Shown piece by piece: positions 48,501 to 57,680 of a stretch of 64,000 nt of DNA. Source of the DNA: Pseudidiomarina terrestris (GTDB lineage: Bacteria; Pseudomonadota; Gammaproteobacteria; Enterobacterales; Alteromonadaceae). Location: assembly GCF_030466405.1 (NCBI RefSeq), contig NZ_JAGGJF010000003.1, forward strand, positions 248,001 to 312,000. The letters run 5' to 3'. Position 1 is the stretch's first letter; each line of letters opens with the position of its first letter. The notes under the pieces are model-generated. The model did no database searches. It had not been told where the DNA came from and worked only from the letters and a program-made list of their open reading frames with translations. Position numbers and translations under genes: made by a program.

Positions 48501-49018
48501 AGCTGTCGGCTTCCAGGCTGGTGGAAAAGTCGGGTCAGCCCAGGTACCTCAAACTGGCACAAACCTGGCTTGAGCACCTGCTGTTGAACACCAAAGCGGC
48601 CACCACCACGCAGTTGATCAGCGAGGAAAAAACGCTGAGCCTGACCGCGCTCACGCCGGAATGTGCGCAGCAACAGCTGCAGCAAATTCTGGACTGTGCC
48701 GAGCGAGGCTTACAAGAGCCGCTGCCGGTGCATCTGGAGCTGGTGCTGGAAGGCTGGAAGAAATCTCTGAGCAAAGGAGCAGCGGACTTTATTAGCGCAG
48801 GCGATTTCGCATTTTTAAACGATGCCGCCGAGCGTTTTTATGAGGAGGGGACGCGGCATAATAGTACCGGGCCGCTGCGGTTACGGGCACGATATATGAG
48901 CCGGTTCTATCCCGCGTTTACCGATTTAGCTGAGGTGGAAAATCAGTCGACGCTGCTCGCTGAGAAACTATACCTGCCCTTACTTGAATGCTTGAGCGGA
49001 GGAGCAACTAATGAATGA
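45575..49018 (+). CDS. recC: Exodeoxyribonuclease V gamma chain RecC
   Basis: A 1147-residue RecC subunit of the RecBCD helicase-nuclease, which recognises Chi and holds the DNA fork pin. Family segments: ECVLVQSNGIAQWLKLHLA near the N-terminus, FVSCHSPQREVEVLHDQLL in the middle, and RREDDRYLFLEALLSARNWL with YVSWCGRS later; the inactive helicase-like motifs are as expected. Length is close to E. coli RecC (1122). It overlaps recB by 8 bp. E. coli places ptrA between recC and recB; here it is absent. Confidence 0.94.
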   Translation: MSEQSAGLIVAHGHRLEDLTELVVRLTRIAPLAPLESECVLVQSNGIAQWLKLHLAQATGIAAMLDVTLPARFQWQAYRAVLGENLPRYSPFDKDRLTWRLLRVLPRYLGQPEFAALQNYMRDDSEQRKLYQLCERLADLFDQYQMYRADWLADWAEGGATQADAENAWQPLLWRALLADVGNERWNNRAELHRRFVTAARALTPQQRPPGLPPRIIVFGISSLPQQMIEVLHALSSCCQVILCVHNPCKHFWMDSIDGRDLFKEIKRKRQGRKPGQAELDISNLHSETHALLASWGKQGGDYIGMLDQFDATAEKGSQFESVAFDLFDEDLPAQPTQLSQLQSDILNLRSNQEAQSLWGNLPDNDDSLQFVSCHSPQREVEVLHDQLLHLFATHDDLKPSDIIVMVPDVDGYAPHISAVFGRYQRGDDRSIPFTIADQGMRHRHPILVALEYVLTLNLQRATASEILDILQVEALQQRFDLSPQDVVQLQTWLQEAGVRWALHEEHRQQLGLPPAAGRNSWLFGLRRMLLGYAVGSQPDIDSAWQDDEPYPEVGGLAANAAGALQQVVQALSDAFSMTTEALTPDAWSERLLTLMGRLFKATDDSDELLLNRLRKQLEEWVSAADAAQFHDQVPLTVVVESWLSRVDEHQLNQRFLAGSVNFATLMPMRAIPFKGVFLLGMNDGEYPRQRKPFDFDLMARDSRPGDRSRREDDRYLFLEALLSARNWLYVSWCGRSIKDNTDKPPSVLVSQLRDHLQQLGAQAPVQHHFLQPFNPAYFRQPQSGQNYFTFAREWQSLHQQQPQPQPVKVQPAAESWLPEGAVNLRQLYHFYQEPARWLMNLRFQSYLPTARVETNDEELFTLDGLTRWELITAMSEPLLTAADEDADADTWLHWLNAYSERLQREGRLSGGAGGELQKQSLIQTGQLLWLAVTAECERYPCVLEQEMVQAGARLRVADTFTGLRKNAAGQRVRLKLSASRLVEKSGQPRYLKLAQTWLEHLLLNTKAATTTQLISEEKTLSLTALTPECAQQQLQQILDCAERGLQEPLPVHLELVLEGWKKSLSKGAADFISAGDFAFLNDAAERFYEEGTRHNSTGPLRLRARYMSRFYPAFTDLAEVENQSTLLAEKLYLPLLECLSGGATNE

Positions 49019-52000
49019 TGTTGCCGCAAAACCTCTGGTACCACTGCATTTTCCGCTGCGTAACAGCCATTTGATTGAAGCCAGTGCGGGAACCGGAAAG
49101 ACCTACACCATCGCCGCGTTGTATCTGCGGCTGGTGTTAGGACACGATGCAGCAGACCCAGGTCAGCAACATGCCGGTGCGCGGATGAGGTCGCCACGCG
49201 AGATCCTGGTCGTGACCTTTACCGAGGCCGCGACCGAGGAACTCCGGGATCGCATCCGGGCGCGCTTAACCGAAGCTGCAGCGTATTTTCGCGGTGAACT
49301 GACGGCAGTGGATAGCTTTTTACGCGAGTTGCGCAGCGAATACCCGGAGGCCGCCTGGCCATTGCAGGCGCGGGTACTCGATTTAGCGGCACAACAAATG
49401 GATGAGGCGGCGGTATCAACGATTCACGGGTGGTGCAATAGCATGCTCAGTGAGCATGCCTTCGCCAGTGGCAGTCTCTTCACGCAAACGCTGAACGCCG
49501 ATAACAGTGAGCTGCGGCTGCAAGCCGCGCAGGACTACTGGCGCCACTTTATTGCTGCGACTGCAGCTCATGACCTTGCCAGCTACCAGTTAATGACGGC
49601 GACCTTTGCCAGCCCCGAAGCTATCGTGAAGCGTTGTCGCGAGCTGGTACAAACCCATGATGGTGAGTCAGGGCCAGGCGATCTTGGGGCTATTCAGCGG
49701 TATCTGGAGGCTGAGCGAGCGTTTCGCAGTGAATTTCATAATGCGGGGCTTTGGCGACAACGTCTTGCGCAATTTCGCGAGAGTTTTGTCCCTAAGCTGG
49801 GCAATAAAGCTCTTATCGATGGCCGCAAGCTGACGGCTAAGAACCTGACGAACTGGTTGGCTGATTTCGACGACTGGCTCATTGAGCTGGACAACGAAGT
49901 CGCGGACGTCGCATTATTTCCAAAACTTACGCCGGCGGCACAGCGGCGCTTGACTACCGAAGGCGTGCAAGATGCCGCTAAGGTTGAGCTGAGTACAACA
50001 GAACTGGCATTCCCGGCGCTGGTCGAAGAGGCAATGCAACGTCAACAGCAGCTGCCAGATCCTACCCCAGAATTGCTGCGCCACGCCGCCAACTGGACCC
50101 GAAGCCGCTTTCGTGAGCTGCAGCAGCAACGCGCCGAAATTGGTTTTGACGACATGCTCACGCGGCTGCGGGATGCCTTACGCGGCGAAAATGGCGAGCC
50201 GTTGGCCGCTGCCCTGCGCAAGCAGTTCCCCATCGCCATGATTGATGAATTTCAGGATACCGACCCGGTGCAGTACGAAATATTCGATCGTATTTACCGT
50301 ATCGCTGAAACTGACGAAGAACAGGGTATTTTCCTGATCGGCGATCCTAAACAGGCGATCTATTCTTTTCGCAATGCGGATATTTTCACCTATCTCGCGG
50401 CGCGCCTGGCGACGCGCGGCCGTCATCATACCCTAGCGGTCAATTTTCGCTCCACGCATGCGATGGTGGGCGCGGTTAATGCCCTTTTTGCACAGGCAGA
50501 ACAAGCGCCACGGGGGGCCTTTTTGTTTAAGGCCGAAGATGAAAATCCCTTGCCCTTTATTCCTGTCGCCGCCAACGGTTTAGGTTCTGATTTTGTTTGC
50601 CAGGAGCAGGTGCAGCCGGCATTGGAGTTTGATCTGGTACCTTCCACGGGCAGCACAAAAGCCAACAACCCGGAGCTCGACGCAGCTCTTGCCAACGGCT
50701 TTGCTGAGCGAATTGTAAGTCTGCTAAATGACCCGACCGCGGGTTTTCACCATCGTGAAAGCGGTGCGTTTGAGGCGCTGCAGCCGCAGCATATTGCAAT
50801 TCTGGTCAGCAATGGTTTTGAAGCGCGGTTGATACGTGATGCCCTGCGGCGGCGTGCGGTGGGTAGCGTTTATCTGTCCGAGCGCGACTCAGTGTTTGGC
50901 GGCAAATTGGCGCTGGACGTTTACAGTCTTCTCGGTGCCTGCGCGAATCCGCGTGATCCAAGCCGGCTCCGGGGGGTGTTTGCCTGTGAGCTGCTGGGGC
51001 TCGACCTTGCGGAGCTGGCCAATATTACCGATCAGGAGCTGCGTTGGGACAGTTTCGCTGAACAATTTGCCAGCTATCACGATGCCTGGCAGCGCCATGG
51101 CGTGCTGGCGATGCTGCAACAATTGCTGCATGACTTTGAGGTTCCCGCACGGTTACTGGCGCAAGCCAATGGCGAGCGCCAGTTGACCGATGTGTTGCAT
51201 TTAGCGGAGCTACTGCAACAGCAAGCGCAGCAGGTAGAGGGCAATCATGGTTTACTACGTTTTCTGGCCGAGCATATTGAACAGGCACAAAGCGACAATA
51301 ACCGCGCCAGTAGTGCCGAGATGCAGTTGCGACTGGAAAGTGATGCCGAGCTGATTCAGGTGGTCACCATTCATAAATCAAAAGGGTTACAGTATCCATT
51401 GGTGTTTCTGCCCTTTGCGTCCCGCGCCCGCCAAGACGCCCCGGCCTACCCGCATCGCTACCATGATGCCGAAGGGAAGCTACGGGTTGCGCTGGATGGT
51501 GAGGATGCGGAAGTTGTGGAACGTATTAAGGCAGAGAACTTTGCCGAGGAGCTGCGCAAGCTTTATGTCGCGGTCACTCGCGCGCAATACGCGACGTTTA
51601 TCGGGCTGGCGGATTACAAGACACGAGGCAATAGCGCCATTAACTACTTGTTTGAGCATGGCGCAGGTGGAGAGGGTGGCAAACAAGCACTACCTGAGCT
51701 GTCCGACTTTACGTTGCCTGATGTGAGCCGTACCGCAGATTTAACTGAGTTTCAGACCCTGAGCCAATTCCAGTCCGAACAGGCATCGCCTGCTGAGGTT
51801 CATGTCTGCAGGATGCCAGCAACGCACCGCTTCGAACCCTGGTGGGTAGCCAGCTACAGTGCGCTACGCTACGGCGAATGGGTGACCAGTGATGATGCTG
51901 AGGGCAGCAACGTGGTCGAAGCTATGCATGAAGATCAGACCGAGGTGGTCGAGCAACCTGTCGCAGATAGTATTCATAGCTTCCCGCGCGGCGCGACACC

Positions 52001-52712
52001 AGGAACCTTTTTACATAACTTGCTGGAGGATGCCGCCAACGAGGGCTTTGCCAAGGTTGTTGCTGATCCGGAAAGGTTCGGTCCGTGGGTTGCAGAACGA
52101 ACGCAACTGGCGCCCTGGCATGAGCATGAAAATTTGCTCAAGGGTTGGTTGCATGAGTACCTGCACACCGATTTTGTACTGGGTGACACGGAACAGACCT
52201 GTTGTCGGCTGGTGGATCTAACGAGTTATCAGGCAGAACCGGAATTCTGGTTTCCTGCGCACCAGGTGGATGCCGAGCGTCTCGACGCGCTCGTACGTGG
52301 GTACGTGTTGCCAGAGCATGGCCGCCCGCGCGTGCTCGCGACGACCCTCAACGGCATGTTGAAAGGCTTTATCGACCTCGTGTTTGAATGGCAGGGCAAA
52401 TACTATGTCGCTGATTACAAGTCGAATTACTTAGGCGCCAATGACAGTGCCTACCTACCGGCAGCAATGCGGGATAAAATTCTTGAGAGTCGCTACGACA
52501 TGCAGTTTGTGATTTATACCCTGGCGCTGCACAAGTTGTTGCAGGCGCGTCTGGCTGACTATGATTATGATCGCCACGTTGGTGGCGCCTTGTACCTGTT
52601 TCTTCGGGGGCATCAGGCTCCCTCAGCGGGGGCCTTTTTCCATCGGCCCGAGCGGGCGCTTATTGAAGAGCTGGAGCAGCTGTTTGAACATCCGGAGGCG
52701 CTATGCAGTTAA
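49011..52712 (+). CDS. recB: Exodeoxyribonuclease V beta chain RecB
   Basis: A 1233-residue UvrD-type helicase with C-terminal nuclease. Walker A EASAGTGKT at 23-31, Walker B/II IDEFQDTDPVQY, motif III LIGDPKQAIYSFR, motif VI region YVAVTRAQYA, and the nuclease motif DYKSNYLG near residue 1134, with upstream GFIDLVFEW. All catalytic parts of the nuclease are visible, so the enzyme should be active in double-strand break repair. It is slightly longer than E. coli RecB (1180). Overlaps recC by 8 bp and recD by 10 bp. Confidence 0.94.
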   Translation: MNDVAAKPLVPLHFPLRNSHLIEASAGTGKTYTIAALYLRLVLGHDAADPGQQHAGARMRSPREILVVTFTEAATEELRDRIRARLTEAAAYFRGELTAVDSFLRELRSEYPEAAWPLQARVLDLAAQQMDEAAVSTIHGWCNSMLSEHAFASGSLFTQTLNADNSELRLQAAQDYWRHFIAATAAHDLASYQLMTATFASPEAIVKRCRELVQTHDGESGPGDLGAIQRYLEAERAFRSEFHNAGLWRQRLAQFRESFVPKLGNKALIDGRKLTAKNLTNWLADFDDWLIELDNEVADVALFPKLTPAAQRRLTTEGVQDAAKVELSTTELAFPALVEEAMQRQQQLPDPTPELLRHAANWTRSRFRELQQQRAEIGFDDMLTRLRDALRGENGEPLAAALRKQFPIAMIDEFQDTDPVQYEIFDRIYRIAETDEEQGIFLIGDPKQAIYSFRNADIFTYLAARLATRGRHHTLAVNFRSTHAMVGAVNALFAQAEQAPRGAFLFKAEDENPLPFIPVAANGLGSDFVCQEQVQPALEFDLVPSTGSTKANNPELDAALANGFAERIVSLLNDPTAGFHHRESGAFEALQPQHIAILVSNGFEARLIRDALRRRAVGSVYLSERDSVFGGKLALDVYSLLGACANPRDPSRLRGVFACELLGLDLAELANITDQELRWDSFAEQFASYHDAWQRHGVLAMLQQLLHDFEVPARLLAQANGERQLTDVLHLAELLQQQAQQVEGNHGLLRFLAEHIEQAQSDNNRASSAEMQLRLESDAELIQVVTIHKSKGLQYPLVFLPFASRARQDAPAYPHRYHDAEGKLRVALDGEDAEVVERIKAENFAEELRKLYVAVTRAQYATFIGLADYKTRGNSAINYLFEHGAGGEGGKQALPELSDFTLPDVSRTADLTEFQTLSQFQSEQASPAEVHVCRMPATHRFEPWWVASYSALRYGEWVTSDDAEGSNVVEAMHEDQTEVVEQPVADSIHSFPRGATPGTFLHNLLEDAANEGFAKVVADPERFGPWVAERTQLAPWHEHENLLKGWLHEYLHTDFVLGDTEQTCCRLVDLTSYQAEPEFWFPAHQVDAERLDALVRGYVLPEHGRPRVLATTLNGMLKGFIDLVFEWQGKYYVADYKSNYLGANDSAYLPAAMRDKILESRYDMQFVIYTLALHKLLQARLADYDYDRHVGGALYLFLRGHQAPSAGAFFHRPERALIEELEQLFEHPEALCS

Positions 52713-54667
52713 TCGCGAATCTAAGGGGTTGGTATGAGCAAGGCTGGTTGCGTGCTATTGATTTGAGTCTTGCCGAGTACCTGTATAGCAAGTTGGGTGC
52801 CGATGCTGAGGCTGTCGCGGTGCTGGCCGCTTTAGTCAGTCATCAGTTAGGGCATGGCCATCCATGCCTTGAGCTGAACGAGCTCTGGCAGGACCCTGAA
52901 GCCACCCTGCAAATCCCACCAGAGCACGCCTCTTATAGCAGCGTGCATCTATGTGCATCAGCCACTGAAATGGTGGCCGCGCTCGGTCCGGCCATCGTTG
53001 AACAACTGGCGCAGTCGACGGCCGTCAATACACTCAACTCGCCGCTGGTCTTGCAGGGCCAGGAGCGCTTGTACTTACGTCGTTACTGGGATTATGAGCA
53101 ACAGATCAAACAGGATCTGGCGTTGCGAATGGCCCAGCAGGAGCCCATTGCGACGGACGCTCTGCGTGAGACGCTTGATGACTTATTTGGCGTTGCGACG
53201 ACATTAAGCTGGCAACGGCTGGCATGCGCCATGGCAGTGCGTAGCGGCTTTACGGTAATTACCGGTGGGCCTGGAACGGGCAAAACCTATACCGTGGTGC
53301 GGTTGCTGGCCACTTTGCAAAAGCACAGAGCCGATGCCGAACCGCTTCGGATACGGCTGGCAGCGCCGACGGGGAAAGCGGCTAAGCGCATGGAGGATTC
53401 TATCAACGAAGAGCTCAAGCGCTTACCAACCGAGTACAGTGACTTGCTCACTGAGAACCAGGCGGTCACTTTGCACCGCTTGCTTGGCACCCAGTCGCGT
53501 AGTCGTGCATTTCGACACCACGCCAATAATCCCTTGCTCGCCGACGTGGTGATTATTGATGAAGCATCAATGGTTGATATTGAAATGATGGCGGCCATTA
53601 CTGCAGCCCTGCCAACCACCACTAAATTAATTCTGCTGGGCGACAAAGATCAACTGGCCTCGGTTGAGGCCGGTGCAGTGCTTGGCCAACTATGCGACGA
53701 AGCTGAACAGGGGCATTATGCTGCAAATCTGGCGCAATGGCTGAATGCCACACTCACCAGCCCGGCCGTGAGCCGCGGCGATGACGTGGGTGCGCAGGAG
53801 TCAATCATGCTTGCCGACGATCTGATTGACGCCGAAGGCGCGTCACAGTGGCCTTATCTGCAGCACACCGTTATGCTCAGAGAAAGTCGCCGCTTTAAGG
53901 CCGACGAGGGCATTGGTAAGTTGGCAACAGAGATTAACCAGCAACGTACGGCCTGGTTGAGGGAATGGTTAACCCGGGCTGAAGCGCTTACCAGAGAAGA
54001 TGCAAAACTGGCCAATATTCAGTTGTTACAGGTCAGCAAAAACTCAGCAGCAAGCTTCAAAGCGCTGGTGCAGCAAGGCTATCAACCCTTACAACAGCTG
54101 GTCAGCGCCGGAGCTGAAGGCTTTCATGATGATGCTGCCTGGGGCGAAGCTTTATTAGAGCAGCTTGAGCAATTTCAGATGCTGGCTGCGTTACGTCGCG
54201 GCGACTGGGGTATGCAGCGTTTAAATGAACTTGCTACGCTATGGTTGAACGGCGATCGCGTGACCAGTGAGCAATGGTTTGTTGGCCGCCCGGTGATGAT
54301 TACGCAGAATGATTACAGCCTGGATCTGCGTAACGGTGATATCGGCATTGTGGTCCAGCGCCGTCCGGATGAACCCCCGCGGGTCCTTTTCCGGGGCCAC
54401 AAGAAAGGCAGTTTACGCTGGCTGTTGCCGTCACGGCTGACGCATGTAGAAACAGCGTACGTAATGACCATCCATAAATCGCAAGGCTCTGAGTTTACCC
54501 ATACCGTGGTGGTGGTTCCAGAACACGATACGCCATTGTTAACGAAAGAGCTTCTCTATACCGGGATCACTCGGGCACGGAAGCAGCTGACACTGGTCTG
54601 CGCTAATCCCAGGCTGGTGCTGCAGGCAACTCAGCGGCGAATTCTTCGAGGCGGGGGTTTGACATGA
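52703..54667 (+). CDS. recD: Exodeoxyribonuclease V alpha chain RecD
   Basis: A 654-residue SF1B helicase, the fast 5'-3' motor of RecBCD. Walker A TGGPGTGKT near residues 188-196, AAPTGKAAKRM, VIIDEASMVD, LGDKDQLASVEAG, and the C-terminal MTIHKSQGSEFTHTVVVVPEH and YTGITRARKQL. About 45 residues longer than E. coli RecD (608). It overlaps recB by 10 bp and arfB by 4 bp. Confidence 0.94.
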   Translation: MQLIANLRGWYEQGWLRAIDLSLAEYLYSKLGADAEAVAVLAALVSHQLGHGHPCLELNELWQDPEATLQIPPEHASYSSVHLCASATEMVAALGPAIVEQLAQSTAVNTLNSPLVLQGQERLYLRRYWDYEQQIKQDLALRMAQQEPIATDALRETLDDLFGVATTLSWQRLACAMAVRSGFTVITGGPGTGKTYTVVRLLATLQKHRADAEPLRIRLAAPTGKAAKRMEDSINEELKRLPTEYSDLLTENQAVTLHRLLGTQSRSRAFRHHANNPLLADVVIIDEASMVDIEMMAAITAALPTTTKLILLGDKDQLASVEAGAVLGQLCDEAEQGHYAANLAQWLNATLTSPAVSRGDDVGAQESIMLADDLIDAEGASQWPYLQHTVMLRESRRFKADEGIGKLATEINQQRTAWLREWLTRAEALTREDAKLANIQLLQVSKNSAASFKALVQQGYQPLQQLVSAGAEGFHDDAAWGEALLEQLEQFQMLAALRRGDWGMQRLNELATLWLNGDRVTSEQWFVGRPVMITQNDYSLDLRNGDIGIVVQRRPDEPPRVLFRGHKKGSLRWLLPSRLTHVETAYVMTIHKSQGSEFTHTVVVVPEHDTPLLTKELLYTGITRARKQLTLVCANPRLVLQATQRRILRGGGLT

Positions 54668-55083
54668 ATACGATAAAAATCTCGCAACGTGTAGCTGTGC
54701 CGGAGAGTGAGCTAGAGTGGCAGTTCATCCGCTCCAGTGGCGCCGGTGGGCAGAACGTGAATAAGGTGGCCACTGCCGCTCAGCTGATTTTTGATATTCA
54801 GTCTTCCTCGCTGCCGGATTTCTATAAGCAGCGTTTGCTCAGTAAAAGTGACCACCGAATTACCCAAAGCGGAAAAATTATAATCAAGAGCCAGGCGACT
54901 CGCAGTCAGGCCCACAATCGCGAGCTGGCGCTGGAGCAGTTTATTGAGCTGGTGGCGAGTGCCGGCAAGGTACAGAAACGCCGAATTGCCACCAAGCCCA
55001 GCAAAGCGAGTAAGAAGCGCCGAATTGAAAAGAAGAAAAAGCGTGGTGATACCAAAAGCTTGCGACAAAAGCCATTGGTCTGA
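54664..55083 (+). CDS. arfB: Alternative ribosome-rescue factor ArfB
   Basis: A 139-residue codon-independent peptidyl-tRNA hydrolase that frees ribosomes stalled on non-stop mRNA. The catalytic GGQ is at 28-30 within SSGAGGQNVNKVATAAQL. The long lysine/arginine-rich C-terminal tail (KASKKRRIEKKKKRGDTKSL) is the part that enters the empty mRNA channel. It starts with ATGA overlapping the recD stop, so it is probably the last gene of recC-recB-recD-arfB. Confidence 0.92.
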   Translation: MNTIKISQRVAVPESELEWQFIRSSGAGGQNVNKVATAAQLIFDIQSSSLPDFYKQRLLSKSDHRITQSGKIIIKSQATRSQAHNRELALEQFIELVASAGKVQKRRIATKPSKASKKRRIEKKKKRGDTKSLRQKPLV

Positions 55084-55157
55084 TCCCACTTGCGACTCCG
55101 CGCGGGAGTGGCCATACTCTGACCGGCTAAAACAAAAAACTAACAGGTATTAAAAAA

Positions 55158-57680
55158 ATGGCAAACTATTCTAAAAATGGCGTTTGGCGCCCATTACTGA
55201 CAGCGGTGTGTGTTGCTGTACTGGCCGGTTGTGGCAGTAGCGATTCAGAGCCTGATGATAACGTCGGCACCCCGGATCCAGAACCTACAGGACTGGTCGC
55301 ATTTGCACCTGATGGACAGGTCGAAGCGGATATCACCTGGACCAATTACGGCGTGCCTTACATCACCGCAGATAATCTCGAAAGTCTGGGTTATGGCGTT
55401 GGCTACGCATTTGCTCGGGATAATATTTGTATTCTTGCCGATCAGGTCGTCAAGTTTAATTCAGAACGGGCGCGTTATTTTGGCCCGGATCGTATCCCTG
55501 GTAGCGGCGACTCTGACAATATCTTAAATGACTTTGGCTATCTGGCGCTTGGTATCAGAGAAAACGCCGAACAGGGTTTTGAGCAAATCAGCGAACGTGC
55601 GCAAGCTCTGATCACCGGTTATGCAACGGGTTACAATCGCTATCTTGCAGATACCGGGGTCGATAACATTGCCCCAGCTTGTGCCGGCCAGCCGTGGGTG
55701 AAACCCATCACTCCGATCGACATCATGACCTATGCACAAGGCGTGGCTTTGTTACCGGGTGCGGCAAACTTCACCGGGCCTCTGTTCTTAGCCATTCCGC
55801 CGAATCAGGCCAGTGGCGCCACCAATAAAGAAACTGGCGAAGCCATGTCAACAGCGACCATTGCTGATTTACATGCCGATGTTCCGGATACCAACCCCAC
55901 TGAGTCAGGATCCAATGGCTGGGCCATCGGTAACGATTTAAGTGCCAGCGGTCAGGGTATGCTGATTGCCAATCCGCACTTTCCGCATACGGGTAATCAA
56001 CGTTTCTGGCAGTTCGGTATTGAAGTCCCGGGTGAATTGAAAGTCGTTGGCGGCTCGTTATCTGGTATGCCTGGTATTGTAAATATCGGCTTCAACGAGA
56101 ATGTGGCCTGGACGCATACCTTCTCGACGGCATCGCGCTTCACCATCCACCGGCTGACTTTGGATAGCAACGATTCAGAAGGTAAAACCTACCTGCTGGA
56201 TGGCGAACCTGTGGAGATGAGCAGCAAGTTCCATGAAATCGAAGTCGCTACCGGTCCGGGTACCTTTATGACGCTGCAGCGTAGCAGCTACCACAGCGAG
56301 TTTGGTCCGGTTATCGTTATTCCCAATGCTTTGCCGTGGGGAACAGATCCGGTGACGGGTCAACAAGTCGCTTATGCGCTGCATGATGCCAATTTGCCAA
56401 ACTACGATTTGTTTGATCATTGGTTAGGTATGAACCTTGCGGATAGCATCGAAAGTTATAAGCAGACCTTTGTTGACTACACCGGCACGGTATTTAATAA
56501 CGCCATGGCGGTTGATAAAGAGGGTAATGCCTTTTTCACCGACGGTTCTTCGGTACCTAATATTGTGCCCGAAGCGCTTGCTGCCTGGTCACAAAACCCG
56601 CTTTATCAGGGGCTAACGCAACAAGCGGGTTTGTTTATTTTCCCTGGCGACGATAGTCTTTATTTGCCACAGGGAACCATTCCTTTTGCCCAGGCACCGC
56701 AGTTAGAGCGTAGTGACTTCGTGCAAAACTCAAATAACAGTTATTGGCTAACCAATCCTGAAGCGCCTATCACCGGGGTCTCGCCACTCTGGGGGCCGGT
56801 CGGTGACCAGCAATCGTTCCGCTCACGCTTGGGGCAGAAAATGCTCGCGGAAGGCGGTTCAGTCGACGGTAAATTCAACCGCGCAGATCTGGTTGACCGA
56901 CTGATAAATAATCGTACCTGGTTATCCGAAGAGGTGCTGGCGGATTTGGTGGCGCATTGTCAGGCACAGGGAACCACACCAGTAACTAGCAGCAGCGGTG
57001 CGAGTGTGGATATTTCCAGCGGCTGTGCGGCGCTGGCGCAATTTGACGGGCGCATGAATCTAAGCAGTGTGGGTGCCATGATGTTCCGTGAATTCGCATC
57101 ACAGTTCCGCCGCAATCCGCAATGGCAGGTCGCTTTTGATCCGGCCCAGCCAGTGACCACGCCAAACACCCTGGCGGCGAACGCGACCGTGTTGCAACAG
57201 TTGGCTGATGCGCAGGAGCGTATTCAACAGGCAGGCCTGCAGGTGGATGCTACGCTTGCAGAAGTGCAGTTTGTTGAGCGCAGCTTGCCTGATGGCACAC
57301 CATCTGGCGTTAAGTTGCCATGGGGTGGCGCGAATAATATTGAAGGTGGGTTTAACGTCTTCAGTAGCAACACCGGTAACGATGGTACCTTGTTGCCACG
57401 GCATATTTACCCGGTTCTGCCTGGCTCAGACTTGAGCGCTGCCGCTGGTGGTTATCATGTCACTTATGGTTCGAGCTGGATGTTTGCGCTGGAGTTTACT
57501 GATCAGGGACCGGTTGCAGAAGGCTTGTTGACCTATTCACAGGCGTCGGACAGTGATTCTGATCACTATCTAGATCAGACCCTGTTGTATTCGTCACAGC
57601 CGCAATTACGTCCACTGCACTTTAGCAACGATGATATCGCAAGTGCAGCGGCTGAACAGCTTACTCTGACTGAAGAGTAA
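55158..57680 (+). CDS. Penicillin-acylase-family N-terminal nucleophile hydrolase (lipoprotein)
   Basis: An 840-residue Ntn hydrolase precursor. Signal peptide with lipobox LAGC (Cys25) and a Gly/Asp/Pro linker, then an alpha-chain region (about 45-230), and the autocleavage site ESG-SNGWAIG, making Ser252 the N-terminal nucleophile of the beta chain. Further family segments: GVPYITADNLESLGYGVGYA and NPHFPHTGNQRFW. Family members cleave penicillins, acyl-homoserine lactones (PvdQ, QuiP) or other amides; the lipid anchor and substrate here are unassigned. No clear promoter is seen in the 74-bp gap after arfB. Overlaps the convergent MaoC-type gene by 20 bp. Confidence 0.85.
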   Translation: MANYSKNGVWRPLLTAVCVAVLAGCGSSDSEPDDNVGTPDPEPTGLVAFAPDGQVEADITWTNYGVPYITADNLESLGYGVGYAFARDNICILADQVVKFNSERARYFGPDRIPGSGDSDNILNDFGYLALGIRENAEQGFEQISERAQALITGYATGYNRYLADTGVDNIAPACAGQPWVKPITPIDIMTYAQGVALLPGAANFTGPLFLAIPPNQASGATNKETGEAMSTATIADLHADVPDTNPTESGSNGWAIGNDLSASGQGMLIANPHFPHTGNQRFWQFGIEVPGELKVVGGSLSGMPGIVNIGFNENVAWTHTFSTASRFTIHRLTLDSNDSEGKTYLLDGEPVEMSSKFHEIEVATGPGTFMTLQRSSYHSEFGPVIVIPNALPWGTDPVTGQQVAYALHDANLPNYDLFDHWLGMNLADSIESYKQTFVDYTGTVFNNAMAVDKEGNAFFTDGSSVPNIVPEALAAWSQNPLYQGLTQQAGLFIFPGDDSLYLPQGTIPFAQAPQLERSDFVQNSNNSYWLTNPEAPITGVSPLWGPVGDQQSFRSRLGQKMLAEGGSVDGKFNRADLVDRLINNRTWLSEEVLADLVAHCQAQGTTPVTSSSGASVDISSGCAALAQFDGRMNLSSVGAMMFREFASQFRRNPQWQVAFDPAQPVTTPNTLAANATVLQQLADAQERIQQAGLQVDATLAEVQFVERSLPDGTPSGVKLPWGGANNIEGGFNVFSSNTGNDGTLLPRHIYPVLPGSDLSAAAGGYHVTYGSSWMFALEFTDQGPVAEGLLTYSQASDSDSDHYLDQTLLYSSQPQLRPLHFSNDDIASAAAEQLTLTEE

